Positions 1 through 9,208 of a stretch of DNA of 64,000 bases are shown one piece after another (positions within the stretch are counted from its first letter, which is position 1; each line of letters opens with the position of its first letter). The position numbers and the translations under genes are program-made. Under the pieces are notes generated by a model, which was not told where the DNA came from, searched no databases, and worked only from the letters and a program-made list of their open reading frames with translations. Origin of the DNA: Roseivirga spongicola. GTDB lineage: Bacteria > Bacteroidota > Bacteroidia > Cytophagales > Cyclobacteriaceae. The stretch is from positions 992,001-1,056,000 of the forward strand of contig NZ_LRPC01000001.1 in NCBI RefSeq assembly GCF_001592965.1, in the 5' to 3' direction.

Positions 1-1002
1 TGCTACAAAAGTGAAACCAGCTCTATTGAACTTGAACTCTTCTCTATAATTTTTCTCTTTCTTAAAGTAAGCGACCTCATTAGCATAGTCGTATATAATG
101 TTGAATTTTGATAAAACATCTGAGCCAATAGTTCCATATCTTACTATGGAGCCATCATCATCCGTCAAGTTTTTCTGTATCTTCCAATCCTGTGGAAATG
201 AGGTTAGCACTTTTCTGAATGTAAATTTTCCACCTATATTAACCTTTTGGACTCTTCCAATTTTTCCTTCAAGGCTACCTGTAATACTGCTACCCAACGT
301 GTGTTCAATTGTTTTTCTGGGGAGAACGATTTCATCATGTCTTTGTTCATCCAAGAATATAGCGCTGCTGGCTCCAGTATCAATTAATAAGCTGGCTTTT
401 ACCTTCTTTTGACCTTTCTGTTTTATCTCTGTGATTATGTAAGGCCTAAAACCCTTAACATCGATCTTTACCTTTTTATAGCCTTTCGGAGCTTTAAATT
501 TACTATGGTCATAAAGCCTTATCCTTTCTTCTTCATAATCTATTTCAACAACAAATCTGTTGAATAACTCTGACCCAAGAATACCATGGGCATCAATGCC
601 TAGCATACCCTTAATGTCCAAATTATTTTCTTTAAGGACGAGCATGGTTTGTTGTGACGCCTCTACACCTGTCATCTTTATATTAAGGTCGCTTGCTACT
701 AACAAGTCTGTAACCTTGTTACCGTTCGAAGCATAGACGGGAATTTCGCGTGCGTTAACCAAGTTATTCTCTCCTATAACCCAACGATCAAAGACCAAAC
801 CTGATTCCGAACCAGTGTCTAGAATGAAGTTGAATGGCCCTTTACCATTAAGTACAATGGGAACTACTATTAAGTTACTTTCTTCTCGAAAGCTTAATTC
901 CACATAACCTTTGCCATCAGATAATGAGAACCCAAGAGGGTTTTGAGCAACGGCCTGAAAACAGAGGACTGCCAGAGCCAGAGTAAGTAATTTTCCTTTC
1001 AT
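1..1002 (-). CDS. Secreted retropepsin-like aspartic protease (3' part outside window)
   Basis: The minus-strand reading frame is open from an ATG at 1000-1002 to the window edge (334 residues seen, C-terminus missing). The N-terminus is a signal peptide (MKGKLLTLALAVLCFQAVAQ), so the product is exported. Two aspartic-protease motifs are visible: FILDTGS near D62 and LLIDTGAS near D208. A single chain with two DTG motifs could form a pseudo-dimeric retropepsin/pepsin-like active site; Bacteroidota encode many such periplasmic proteins. The substrate is unknown. The gene stands alone, followed upstream by another minus-strand gene that starts at 1493. Confidence is high for the fold and low for the physiological role. 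Confidence 0.8.
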   Translation of the reverse strand, partial: MKGKLLTLALAVLCFQAVAQNPLGFSLSDGKGYVELSFREESNLIVVPIVLNGKGPFNFILDTGSESGLVFDRWVIGENNLVNAREIPVYASNGNKVTDLLVASDLNIKMTGVEASQQTMLVLKENNLDIKGMLGIDAHGILGSELFNRFVVEIDYEEERIRLYDHSKFKAPKGYKKVKIDVKGFRPYIITEIKQKGQKKVKASLLIDTGASSAIFLDEQRHDEIVLPRKTIEHTLGSSITGSLEGKIGRVQKVNIGGKFTFRKVLTSFPQDWKIQKNLTDDDGSIVRYGTIGSDVLSKFNIIYDYANEVAYFKKEKNYREEFKFNRAGFTFVA

Positions 1003-1052
1003 GAGTTCTTCGATTTGACTGTATTAAGAACACATACGATATATGTCCACCC

Positions 1053-1493
1053 TTAGTTTTTACCGAATATCCTTTTGTATAAAGGCTTCCTGTAAATAAA
1101 CTGTGAAAGTATAAATGGATACATCATGAAGGTTAAGATTTCATTGTAGCTCTTGAATTCTACTATATCTTGGATTTCCGTACCATTACTTAATTGTTTG
1201 ATTAGGTGTTTGTGTCTCCAGAAGACGAGGCCATGAGGTAATTTCACTCCTTCATCAATAAAGTAGTATTCTCCCTCTATTTCGGATTCAGCAACTATTT
1301 TACTTGTCCATGTCTGTTTAAAGAGAAAGAAATTTAGTTCTAAGCTTACAATATCTCCTGGTTTGGAACCATCATACCTTTTTAGAGTGACTTTTGGAAA
1401 AGGTGGACTGAGGCTGCTTAAGAGGTCATCGTTAAAACCGTTTTTCACATTTATAAATGATTGACCTACTTTTGTCTTTACGGTAAACTTCAT
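1053..1493 (-). CDS. SRPBCC-family ligand-binding protein
   Basis: A 146-residue cytoplasmic protein with no signal peptide. Its length, the alternating beta-strand pattern, the central GLVFWRHKH segment and the C-terminal FILSQFIYRKPLYKRIFG helix resemble the small SRPBCC (START/Bet v1-like) proteins common in Bacteroidota, which bind hydrophobic ligands in a cavity. No catalytic residues can be named. It lies 51 bp upstream of the aspartic protease gene on the same strand and is divergent from the CHAT gene. Family assignment rests on overall resemblance only. Confidence 0.6.
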   Translation of the reverse strand: MKFTVKTKVGQSFINVKNGFNDDLLSSLSPPFPKVTLKRYDGSKPGDIVSLELNFFLFKQTWTSKIVAESEIEGEYYFIDEGVKLPHGLVFWRHKHLIKQLSNGTEIQDIVEFKSYNEILTFMMYPFILSQFIYRKPLYKRIFGKN

Positions 1494-1599
1494 GTGCTAG
1501 AAACCAATAATTTTGCTCGTTTGTTAGGCGGATTACGTGAGTTCTTGTTCGCTGCAGTCTTTGTTATTATATTATAGTAGTTCGCCTCAACACAAAATA

Positions 1600-4500
1600 A
1601 TGTTTACTTATCAAGTTAATAAGGCATGTATAATCAGGGCAATAACTTTTTGCTCGTTAATGGTCTTATGTCTTTCCTTAAGGTCTCAAGATTTTTCTAA
1701 TAAAAAGCTAAAATATGTAAGGGATACTTCTGCTTTTACTAAGGCAATAGATTTTCACAGCAAAGCGAAATCTGCTATAAGTAAAGGTCGCACAGATGAG
1801 GCGATAACAAACTATTTGGCTACAATCGAGGAGTACAATTCCATTTATAACTCTGCTAAGGATGCTGGTGATTATGAGTTGGCTGTTAATGCTCTGATTG
1901 AAAAAGCTGACATAGAAAGAAGAATCTATTCTTATGAGACTCCTTATGAGACTTTATCTGAAGCAAAAGAGTTATTAGAAAGCCATATTCCTTTAGATAA
2001 TTTTCTGTGGTTCAGGACTTACCTTTCCTTCGGTCAGGTGACTCATATAGGTGCGGACTATTATCGAGCGACCAGCTATCTAGATTCCGCTCAAATATTA
2101 TATAGTAAGTCCATCACATATGATAGTGCCCTATATAGTGATTTTTTAGAGTATAAGTTCTATGGTTACCTATACTCAAATAAGAGTATAGACACTGTTC
2201 AAAAGTACATCGACATTCGTTTGATTTGGGAGAATGAAGAACAGAAAAGAGCTCCTAACCCTGAAAACTTAATGTATCTCTTGGAGGATTATCCGGATAT
2301 TTATAGTCAAAAAGGTGAGTATGACATTGCCCTAGCTTATGCAATAAGTAACTATAAATACTTTAAACAAAACATTCAAGCAATGAATAGTGCTAGGTTT
2401 GGAGAGGTGTACTACGACTTGTCTCTGGCATTGTTTCGCAAAGATCAATTTGAAACAGCTCTAGAAATAGTAGATGAATATCAGAATGCAGATGAGTCTA
2501 TGTTGAATAATGAGTACTACGCTGGAATGATCTCTTTAGTAGGACTTATTTATAACGAGATGGGTGACTACACTCAGTCTATTGAGTACTTTGAAAGGTT
2601 CTTAGATATGCAGGCTGCATCTTTTTCAGAGAGAGATCAGCAGAATCAAAAGATTGCTAGAGCCACTGCTTTCCTAAATATGGGAATTAATCTATATGAA
2701 TTGGGAGAAACAGAAAAAGCTATCAGTAATTATAATCGCTCTTTAGAAGAGATGAAGGCTATTGTCGACTTTCCAAGTAGTGTATTAATAAACTGTTACA
2801 GGTATATAGGGGATTTTCAGGTAAGAGAAGGGAATTGGAAAGAGGCCTTAATTAGTTACGATAGTGCATTAAGAAACACAGAGTTGAAGTATCAAGATGC
2901 GGTCTTAGATTTTCCTAACAAGGATAGTATATCTCGATTTTCTCTAGAGTCGTTAACTATCCTCAAAAAAAAATCTAAGGCTATTTTCAATAATTACGAG
3001 CAAGACCCAATAACCTATCTCGAATCAGCAATCAATTATGTTGATCATACTCACGAAAGAATTAGAGCGAATAGAGACGATCTATATAAGTCGGATGGAA
3101 AACTATTCCTAAGTCAATTTTTCAAGGAATTGTATGAAACTGGGATTGATGCGAGTTTCCAACTTTTTTCTATAACTGGTGATGAGCAATATGCATGGAA
3201 AGCTTTCAAATATGCGCAACTAAGCAAGTCTAATCTCTTTCTAGAACAAGAGAAAGATTATAAGGAGTTCACCAGTTCAGATATACCTTTCTCACTTAAA
3301 GAAAACTATTATTTAACTACGGCAAGGTTAGACAGTTTAAAGGGGATACTTTACAATACGCTAGATAATTCAGTCACAGGTGACTCAGTTCTCAGGTTGA
3401 GCGAACAAATCATAACATTAGAAGATAGAACAGCCTTTTTGAAAGATAGTATTTCAAAGAATTATTTAAAGTCACCTATAGACCAGTATGAGAATCAGGC
3501 GATAGATAATTTGGAGTCAGAATCACTTTTAATTGAATACTTTTATGGTAATGACCACATTTACAGCTTTGGAGTCAATGCAGGTCGAGAAATTGTTCTG
3601 AATAGAACAGAAAGTGACTCACTACTTAAGAGTAATTTAGAAGGGTTTTTGAAAATAGTTTCTAATCCACCAGATTATGAGAGCTTTGATGACAATTTAA
3701 AAAGATACAGGAGATTTGCTGCAGATTTATACAAGAGGCTCTTAGATCCAATTCTAGAAATGCAAAAATCCAGACCTGAAGAGTTAGTAATTGTAGCAGA
3801 CGAATTTTTGACAAGAGTTCCTTTCGAAGCTTTTTTAGTAGATGAAAATGTTGGCAACACGTTTTGGGACTTCGATTACCTGATCAATTCATTTAACGTC
3901 AGATACTTAATCTCCTCAAATGTATCTAAGACTGCATCTTCTACTATGTCTAATGATTATAAAATTTTAGGAATAGGCTTCAGTCAGGTTGATAAGAGAG
4001 CTCAATCCAGACAAGGAGCCTATGCTTCCTTGCCTGGAACAGAGAGGGAGATTCAATTTTTAGAAGCAAGTTTTGAGGGTGATTATTACTTGGGTGAAAG
4101 GGGGTCAAGGTCAAGGTTCCTGACGGAAGCAAGGAATTATGATATTATACATTTAGCAGTCCATGGAAAGGCAGATGAAAATCGTTTTCAATCAAGGCTT
4201 ATTTTCAATGGAAAGGACAGTGTTTTAAACACAAATCAGCTCTATTTAGCCAATATAAAGGCAAAGCTCACGGTACTTAGTGCTTGTGAGAGTGGTAAAG
4301 GACAAATAGAGTCTGGTGAGGGTACTTTTAGTATCGCCAGAGGTTTTGCGATTGTTGGTGTTCCAAATATTGTTATGAGTTTATGGGAGGTGAATGATCG
4401 TATTACTTCTTCTCAAATGGTTGAGTTTTACAACAATTTCCTAAGTGAAAAACAAGACCTAAATTCTTCATTGAGAAAGGTAAAGCTAGATTATATTAAA

Positions 4501-4680
4501 GACGGAGACTCTTACCTTAGTCACCCATATTATTGGGCTAGTTTTATACATGTTGGCCAGAATACTTCTCTTGAAAAAAGCTTTATTGGTCAGAAATGGA
4601 TGCTATACTTAATTGGGTTATTCTTTATAATTGGTGTGATGATTTTTGTAAGCGCAAAAAAAAGAAAAGGAATCCAATAG
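1600..4680 (+). CDS. TPR-repeat CHAT-domain (caspase-like) membrane protein
   Basis: 1026 residues from the ATG at 1600. An upstream GTG at 1537 is in frame, but 1600 puts a signal-type hydrophobic stretch (IIRAITFCSLMVLCLSL) near the N-terminus. Residues ~35-500 are tetratricopeptide-like helical repeats (for example YNEMGDYTQSIEYFERFL). The C-terminal third is a CHAT domain: the dyad is visible as AVHGKAD (His855) and LSACESGKG (Cys896), followed by GVPNIVMSLWEVND. A C-terminal transmembrane helix (~995-1015) ends in lysines. CHAT proteins are clan-CD peptidases related to caspases and separase; TPRs usually recruit substrate or partner. The gene converges on an ECF sigma/TPR anti-sigma pair, an arrangement that suggests but does not prove a shared pathway. 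Confidence 0.85.
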   Translation: MFTYQVNKACIIRAITFCSLMVLCLSLRSQDFSNKKLKYVRDTSAFTKAIDFHSKAKSAISKGRTDEAITNYLATIEEYNSIYNSAKDAGDYELAVNALIEKADIERRIYSYETPYETLSEAKELLESHIPLDNFLWFRTYLSFGQVTHIGADYYRATSYLDSAQILYSKSITYDSALYSDFLEYKFYGYLYSNKSIDTVQKYIDIRLIWENEEQKRAPNPENLMYLLEDYPDIYSQKGEYDIALAYAISNYKYFKQNIQAMNSARFGEVYYDLSLALFRKDQFETALEIVDEYQNADESMLNNEYYAGMISLVGLIYNEMGDYTQSIEYFERFLDMQAASFSERDQQNQKIARATAFLNMGINLYELGETEKAISNYNRSLEEMKAIVDFPSSVLINCYRYIGDFQVREGNWKEALISYDSALRNTELKYQDAVLDFPNKDSISRFSLESLTILKKKSKAIFNNYEQDPITYLESAINYVDHTHERIRANRDDLYKSDGKLFLSQFFKELYETGIDASFQLFSITGDEQYAWKAFKYAQLSKSNLFLEQEKDYKEFTSSDIPFSLKENYYLTTARLDSLKGILYNTLDNSVTGDSVLRLSEQIITLEDRTAFLKDSISKNYLKSPIDQYENQAIDNLESESLLIEYFYGNDHIYSFGVNAGREIVLNRTESDSLLKSNLEGFLKIVSNPPDYESFDDNLKRYRRFAADLYKRLLDPILEMQKSRPEELVIVADEFLTRVPFEAFLVDENVGNTFWDFDYLINSFNVRYLISSNVSKTASSTMSNDYKILGIGFSQVDKRAQSRQGAYASLPGTEREIQFLEASFEGDYYLGERGSRSRFLTEARNYDIIHLAVHGKADENRFQSRLIFNGKDSVLNTNQLYLANIKAKLTVLSACESGKGQIESGEGTFSIARGFAIVGVPNIVMSLWEVNDRITSSQMVEFYNNFLSEKQDLNSSLRKVKLDYIKDGDSYLSHPYYWASFIHVGQNTSLEKSFIGQKWMLYLIGLFFIIGVMIFVSAKKRKGIQ

Positions 4681-4692
4681 GACTCCTTTTCT
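4663..4692 (-). terminator. Rho-independent terminator for the anti-sigma gene
   Basis: Arms 4663-4675 and 4680-4692 pair over 13 positions with one mismatch around a 4-nt loop. On the minus strand the stem is followed by eight T residues. The structure overlaps the last codons of the CHAT gene and could also weakly terminate plus-strand transcription. Confidence 0.7.
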
Positions 4693-4721
4693 CGCGTGCA
4701 TGTGTGTGATTAGAGAGTATC

Positions 4722-5759
4722 TTAATACTTGTCGATAATGAAGGCTCTACCATCCATACCGTTATTTCTATTACCTCTGGCTTTAAATTTTCTTTCTACC
4801 ACTACAAATACCGTCATATCTCCTTCTCCCAAGTTATCGATGGGATGATCGGTCATGAACTTATAACTTTTTTCTCCAGATAAGTCTGAAACAACTCCCC
4901 ATTGCCAAGATCTTAAGCCCTTGGTGTCTTTTGAGCCATCAGGTGCCCAATCATCTCTGTCTGGCTTTCTATTTACGATTATAACAGGGCCTGAATCTAA
5001 ATCATTATCATCTAGAGTATAACCCATTTCCTCTAGAAGAACTCTAGCTTTTGCTTCATATTCAGACTCTTTGGTAATTATACTTGCTAAAGAGCCAATA
5101 GTGGCATCATCATCTTCATTTCTAAGGTGAGCCAATGCTAGATACCATTCAGATTGTGCTTTAAATCCAGAATAGTTGTTGATTACGGTATTTAAGTTTT
5201 TGATGGCTTCTTCTGCTTTTCCCAGTTCAAGTTGACTAGCTCCTAAGTAGAAATAGTTCATTGCACTTGGTTCAGCAGCTACTAAAGAGGTTAACATTTC
5301 CTCTGATGCATAAAAGTCTTTTGCGTCAAAAGCCATAAATGCTTTATCTTCTAAAGACAAATTTTCTTCAGCAGTACCCCTAACTTGACCTGTAAGGCTA
5401 TTGTAAGAAGTAAAGTGTTGATTAAAAAGCTCTTGATTTGACGGAGGGCTATTAAAGTCTCTTAGCCCAATGTAGCTAATGGCAGCTATTAGCACAAGGC
5501 TAGCAGCAATTGAAATTACTTTTTTCATAACAGTCTGATCTTTGGTTGTTTTATCTTTTTCGATAGAGGTCTCAATTCCATCGAAAAAGGATTTAATGTC
5601 GTTGCGAGCGCTTTGCCTTACTTGAAGACGGATTTCTTTTAATTCCTGAAATTCTTGATTGAATGCAGGATCGTTCAGAAGCCTACTTCTAAACTTACGT
5701 TTCTCTTCCGGAGAAAGCTTTCCAGATAGATATTCTTCAATCAATTCAAAATCACTCAT
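4722..5759 (-). CDS. Membrane anti-sigma-like protein with periplasmic TPR domain
   Basis: 345 residues. The N-terminal ~75 residues (FELIEEYLSGKLSPEEKRKF) resemble the cytoplasmic sigma-binding helical region of Bacteroidota anti-sigma factors. One transmembrane helix follows (~residues 79-98, VISIAASLVLIAAISYIGL). The remainder contains tetratricopeptide-like repeats (MNYFYLGASQLELGKAEEAI) and an unusual C-terminal ~90 residues without a recognised fold. It starts 4 bp after the ECF sigma gene, so the two are co-transcribed. By family logic it would hold the sigma factor at the membrane until a periplasmic signal arrives. The zinc-binding motif of ZAS anti-sigmas is absent. Confidence 0.75.
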   Translation of the reverse strand: MSDFELIEEYLSGKLSPEEKRKFRSRLLNDPAFNQEFQELKEIRLQVRQSARNDIKSFFDGIETSIEKDKTTKDQTVMKKVISIAASLVLIAAISYIGLRDFNSPPSNQELFNQHFTSYNSLTGQVRGTAEENLSLEDKAFMAFDAKDFYASEEMLTSLVAAEPSAMNYFYLGASQLELGKAEEAIKNLNTVINNYSGFKAQSEWYLALAHLRNEDDDATIGSLASIITKESEYEAKARVLLEEMGYTLDDNDLDSGPVIIVNRKPDRDDWAPDGSKDTKGLRSWQWGVVSDLSGEKSYKFMTDHPIDNLGEGDMTVFVVVERKFKARGNRNNGMDGRAFIIDKY

Positions 5760-5763
5760 GTCT

Positions 5764-6303
5764 TTATTGTAACAGTCTCTTAATTCTTTGAATGCACTTG
5801 TACTTCAAGTTTTTCACCGTGTTCCCATTCTTATAACCTAGTATTTCAGCGATCTCATCGTTAGAAAGATTGTTGAAGTAGAACAGTCTTAAAATATCAG
5901 CACACGGGTTTTGGAGGTTTTCAATAACGCTTTTTATCCGATTGATTTTTGAATCGGAATCTTGTTGGGTCTCATCAAGCTCTTCTAGAAGAAGATGATC
6001 TTCATATTCTTCGTTAAAAGAAAGTTTAGAGTCTCTTCTGGAGTCGGATAACAACTTGTTTTTGCCAATGGAATACAAATAAGTTTTTATTCCAGCGTCA
6101 TTCATTTCCTCAATTACATCTTCTAGAACGTTTTCATAGAAGGAGAGAATGGCGTATTGAAAAATGTCAATTGCCTGCTCATAACTACATTTATGTGAGT
6201 AAGTAATCCATTTGATGAAACTTGGTCGAAACTTCCGATATATTTCCTCTAGGGCTTCCTTATCACCAGCTTTAAGCCGCAAGATCAACGAGTTTTCACT
6301 CAT
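5764..6303 (-). CDS. ECF-type RNA polymerase sigma factor
   Basis: 179 residues. Sigma region 2 is at ~25-90 (IFQYAILSFYENVLE ... TYLYSIGKNKLLSDSRR) and the region 4 helix-turn-helix at ~125-175 (CADILRLFYFNNLSNDEIAEILGYKNGNTVKN). The ending KCIQRIKRLL is typical of Bacteroidota ECF factors. It is the first gene of a two-gene operon with the membrane anti-sigma-like gene. The upstream region carries the bipartite motif also found in front of the divergent response-regulator gene, so autoregulation is likely. Confidence 0.9.
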   Translation of the reverse strand: MSENSLILRLKAGDKEALEEIYRKFRPSFIKWITYSHKCSYEQAIDIFQYAILSFYENVLEDVIEEMNDAGIKTYLYSIGKNKLLSDSRRDSKLSFNEEYEDHLLLEELDETQQDSDSKINRIKSVIENLQNPCADILRLFYFNNLSNDEIAEILGYKNGNTVKNLKYKCIQRIKRLLQ

Positions 6304-6315
6304 GCTCTCTTCTCT

Positions 6316-6345
6316 TTAGTGATTTTAAAGTTGAAATGTCACCCA
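6316..6345 (-). promoter_or_regulatory. Predicted ECF promoter of the sigma/anti-sigma operon
   Basis: On the minus strand TGGGTGACA (6345-6337) is followed after exactly 12 nt by AATCACTAA (6324-6316), 12 nt before the sigma-factor ATG. The same two blocks at the same spacing occur on the plus strand at 6473-6502. A -35/-10 pair read by the ECF factor it precedes is the simplest explanation. Confidence 0.65.
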
Positions 6346-6472
6346 AAGGAGAGTGAAATTTTTTCAAATTTTTTTCAAGCATAGGTTTTTATAGAAAATT
6401 ACTACTAATGAGAATAACAAATCTAGGTATGATTATATCTCGGGAGAAAGTTAAAAATAATTTGTTGGAAAT

Positions 6473-6502
6473 GGGTGACAATTGCTTTTTCCAATCACTA
6501 AT
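6473..6502 (+). promoter_or_regulatory. Predicted ECF promoter of the response-regulator gene
   Basis: TGGGTGACA (6473-6481), 12 nt, then AATCACTAA (6494-6502), 18 nt before the ATG at 6521. All 18 block positions match the minus-strand copy in front of the sigma gene, while the 12-nt spacers differ, which argues against a simple duplication. Confidence 0.65.
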
Positions 6503-6520
6503 TGATACAAGGGTGAAGTT

Positions 6521-7024
6521 ATGGGAATGCGATCGTACTACTTAATTGATAACAAAATTCAGTCTCTCGAAGAGACTGATGGAGGAGCTCAACAACTGAA
6601 GAAGTCTAAGTCTGCCTCGATTTTAGCTGAGCAAAATGTTCTTATCGTAGACGATAGTCCCATTAACCTTATTGTAGCTGAAAAAACGCTTTCAAAATTC
6701 GGAGCCACTTGTTTTCGAGCAATTTCTGCTAAAGAGGGGCTGAAAGTCTATAATCAGGAGAAGATTGATTTAATTCTGATGGATTTACATATGCCTGTTA
6801 TAGATGGATTTAAGGCTACAGACCTAATTCGCGAAACCGAGAAGTTTCACTCATCCCCAATTCCTATTATGGCTTATACTACCTTTTCTTACGATGAGGT
6901 AATGGAGGGCATCAAAAATCATAAGCTTGATGGTTACATCGGAAAACCATTTACTCAAGCCCAAGTAATAGGTTCTATCTTCGAAGTGCTAAGTTTAAAG
7001 CAACAGAAATACAAGCAAGCCTAG
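6521..7024 (+). CDS. Single-domain response regulator (CheY-like)
   Basis: 167 residues: about 35 residues of unassigned N-terminal extension, then a receiver domain (~38-162) with the acidic pocket VDDSP, the phospho-acceptor Asp88 in LILMDLHMPVIDG, and the switch Lys in GYIGKPF. There is no DNA-binding or enzymatic output domain, so it would act by protein contact or as a phosphate relay or sink. A partner kinase is not adjacent. The shared promoter motif with the divergent sigma operon places it in that sigma factor's probable regulon. Confidence 0.88.
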   Translation: MGMRSYYLIDNKIQSLEETDGGAQQLKKSKSASILAEQNVLIVDDSPINLIVAEKTLSKFGATCFRAISAKEGLKVYNQEKIDLILMDLHMPVIDGFKATDLIRETEKFHSSPIPIMAYTTFSYDEVMEGIKNHKLDGYIGKPFTQAQVIGSIFEVLSLKQQKYKQA

Positions 7025-7099
7025 TTCTGTTCAATAACTTGCTTTCTATCAATTGTTAATTCAATAGCCATCAGCTATTTTTGGCACAAACATCTAAAA

Positions 7100-8374
7100 A
7101 TGGCCAAAGACAGTTTAATCTTTGATTTAATCAGCAAAGAAAAGGAAAGACAAACAAAAGGTATCGAGCTTATTGCTTCTGAGAATTTTGTTTCTGATGA
7201 TGTAATGCATTCAATGGGTTCAGTGCTCACAAATAAGTATGCTGAAGGCTTACCGGGTAAAAGATATTATGGTGGTTGTGAAGTTGTAGATGAAGTAGAA
7301 AACATTGCCATAGATAGAATTAAAGAGTTATTCGGAGCCGTTTGGGCTAATGTTCAACCACACTCTGGAGCTCAGGCCAATGCTGCTGTTATGTTAGCCT
7401 GTTTGAACCCAGGCGATAAAATCTTAGGTTTCGATTTATCTCACGGAGGGCATTTAACCCACGGATCAACAGTAAACTTTTCTGGAAAACTCTATCAACC
7501 ATTCTTCTATGGTGTAGAAAAAGAGACAGGCCTTATCGATTGGAATAAGGTAGAAGAAACTGCTAAAAAGGAAAAACCTCAGATGATTATCTGTGGAGCC
7601 TCGGCATATAGTAGAGACTGGGATTATGTGAGGCTTCGTGAAATAGCAGATTCTGTTGGAGCTATTCTGTTGGCTGATATTTCTCATCCTTCAGGATTAA
7701 TTGCTCGTGGTCTTTTGAATGATCCGCTTGAGCATTGTCATATTGTAACCACCACCACTCATAAAACCCTCCGTGGACCTAGAGGAGGTTTAATTATGAT
7801 GGGAGAGGATTTTGAAAACCCTTGGGGTCATTCTACTCCAAAAGGTCAGGTAAAGATGATGTCTCAATTATTAGATGGTGGTGTTTTCCCTGGAACTCAA
7901 GGCGGCCCACTAGAGCACGTCATTGCAGCGAAGGCTGTAGCTTTTGGAGAAGCTTTGAGTGATGACTATATGTCTTACATTATTCAGGTGAAAAAGAATG
8001 CTCAGGTAATGGCCGAATCTTTCGTAAAGAAAGGATATGACCTAATATCTGGAGGAACAGATAATCACCTGATGTTAATAGACCTTAGGTCTAAGGGATT
8101 GAGTGGAAAATTGGCTGAAGCAGCGCTTGGTCAAGCAGATATCACTATTAACAAGAATATGGTGCCATTCGATGATAAGTCACCTTTTGTTACCTCTGGA
8201 ATGAGAATTGGCACAGCAGCTATAACCACTAGAGGCTTTGTTGAATCAGATATGGAGAGAATAGTAGACTTAATAGATAAGGTACTGGCTGCTCCTGAAA
8301 ATGAAGCAAGCCTTGCCTCAGTAAGGAAAGAAGTTAACGATTGGATGGGTACCTATCCTTTATTTAAAGCATAA
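7100..8374 (+). CDS. glyA: Serine hydroxymethyltransferase
   Basis: 424 residues, full length for the family. It interconverts serine and glycine with tetrahydrofolate, supplying one-carbon units in the cytoplasm. The N-terminal [11 protein letters not shown], the [13 protein letters not shown] motif and the PLP-lysine segment [14 protein letters not shown] (Lys222) are all present. It heads a tight run glyA-tatC-rpiB. tatC starts directly after its stop codon, so co-transcription is likely although the functions are unrelated. Confidence 0.97.
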   Translation: MAKDSLIFDLISKEKERQTKGIELIASENFVSDDVMHSMGSVLTNKYAEGLPGKRYYGGCEVVDEVENIAIDRIKELFGAVWANVQPHSGAQANAAVMLACLNPGDKILGFDLSHGGHLTHGSTVNFSGKLYQPFFYGVEKETGLIDWNKVEETAKKEKPQMIICGASAYSRDWDYVRLREIADSVGAILLADISHPSGLIARGLLNDPLEHCHIVTTTTHKTLRGPRGGLIMMGEDFENPWGHSTPKGQVKMMSQLLDGGVFPGTQGGPLEHVIAAKAVAFGEALSDDYMSYIIQVKKNAQVMAESFVKKGYDLISGGTDNHLMLIDLRSKGLSGKLAEAALGQADITINKNMVPFDDKSPFVTSGMRIGTAAITTRGFVESDMERIVDLIDKVLAAPENEASLASVRKEVNDWMGTYPLFKA

Positions 8375-9208
8375 TTGGCACTAGATCAACTTTTTGATGA
8401 AGATGAGAAGGAAATGGGCTTTCTGGATCATCTGGAAGAGCTAAGATGGCACCTAGTGCGATCAGTTCTCGCCATTGTGGTATTCACTATATTGGCTTTT
8501 ATCGCGAAAGACTTCTTCTGGGATGTTCTCGTGATGGGGCCAACTAATTCAGACTTTTGGACGTACCGAAAGCTTTGTGAAATAGGAGATTTAATTGGTT
8601 CATCTGCCTTGTGTATAGATGATATGCGAATTGAGGTTCAAAATAGAACCTTACAAGGTCAGTTCTTGGTTCATATTAAATCTTCTTTTGTGGCAGGCTT
8701 AGTTTTAGCCTTTCCTTATACTTTTTGGGAAATCTGGAGATTTGTGAAGCCAGGCTTAAGATCTAATGAAAAGAAGGCCTCTAGAGGTGTTGTTGCAGTA
8801 GTAACTCTCCTTTTTCTCATGGGAGTATCATTCGGCTACTTCATTGTAACTCCACTAAGTATAAACTTTCTATACAACTATCAACTAAGTGATCAAATTC
8901 GGAACATCCCAGACGTTTCTAATATTCTTGGTACAGTTTCTACCTTGGCCTTAGCTTGTGGTTTAATGTTTCAATTGCCAGTAGCTTCTTACATGCTCTC
9001 AAAAGCGGGTATTGTAACTCCAGAACTAATGAAGCGATTTAGAAGGCACGCTATTGTAGTTATTCTAGTGGTTTCTGCCGTTATAACACCGCCCGATGTT
9101 TTCAGTCAAATACTTATTGCATTGCCTTTATCTGGGCTATATGAAATAAGCATCATCATATCTAAGAGAGTAAATAAGAGAAGGGACAAAGAACTATACG
9201 AATCATGA
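8375..9208 (+). CDS. tatC: Sec-independent protein translocase subunit TatC
   Basis: 277 residues with the family signature FLDHLEELRWHLVRS near the N-terminus and six predicted membrane helices. It is the twin-arginine signal receptor of the Tat pathway in the inner membrane. The start taken is a TTG immediately after the glyA stop, because homologues carry an acidic stretch before EMGFLDHLEEL; the ATG at 8414 would give a 13-residue shorter protein. No tatA/B gene is nearby. rpiB overlaps its 3' end by 4 bp. Confidence 0.93.
   Translation: MALDQLFDEDEKEMGFLDHLEELRWHLVRSVLAIVVFTILAFIAKDFFWDVLVMGPTNSDFWTYRKLCEIGDLIGSSALCIDDMRIEVQNRTLQGQFLVHIKSSFVAGLVLAFPYTFWEIWRFVKPGLRSNEKKASRGVVAVVTLLFLMGVSFGYFIVTPLSINFLYNYQLSDQIRNIPDVSNILGTVSTLALACGLMFQLPVASYMLSKAGIVTPELMKRFRRHAIVVILVVSAVITPPDVFSQILIALPLSGLYEISIIISKRVNKRRDKELYES

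Noticed and set aside
1537-1599. GTG start 21 codons before the CHAT protein ATG
   Set aside because: It would place a Ser-rich segment before the signal-like helix; the ATG at 1600 gives a normal exported N-terminus, though GTG cannot be excluded.
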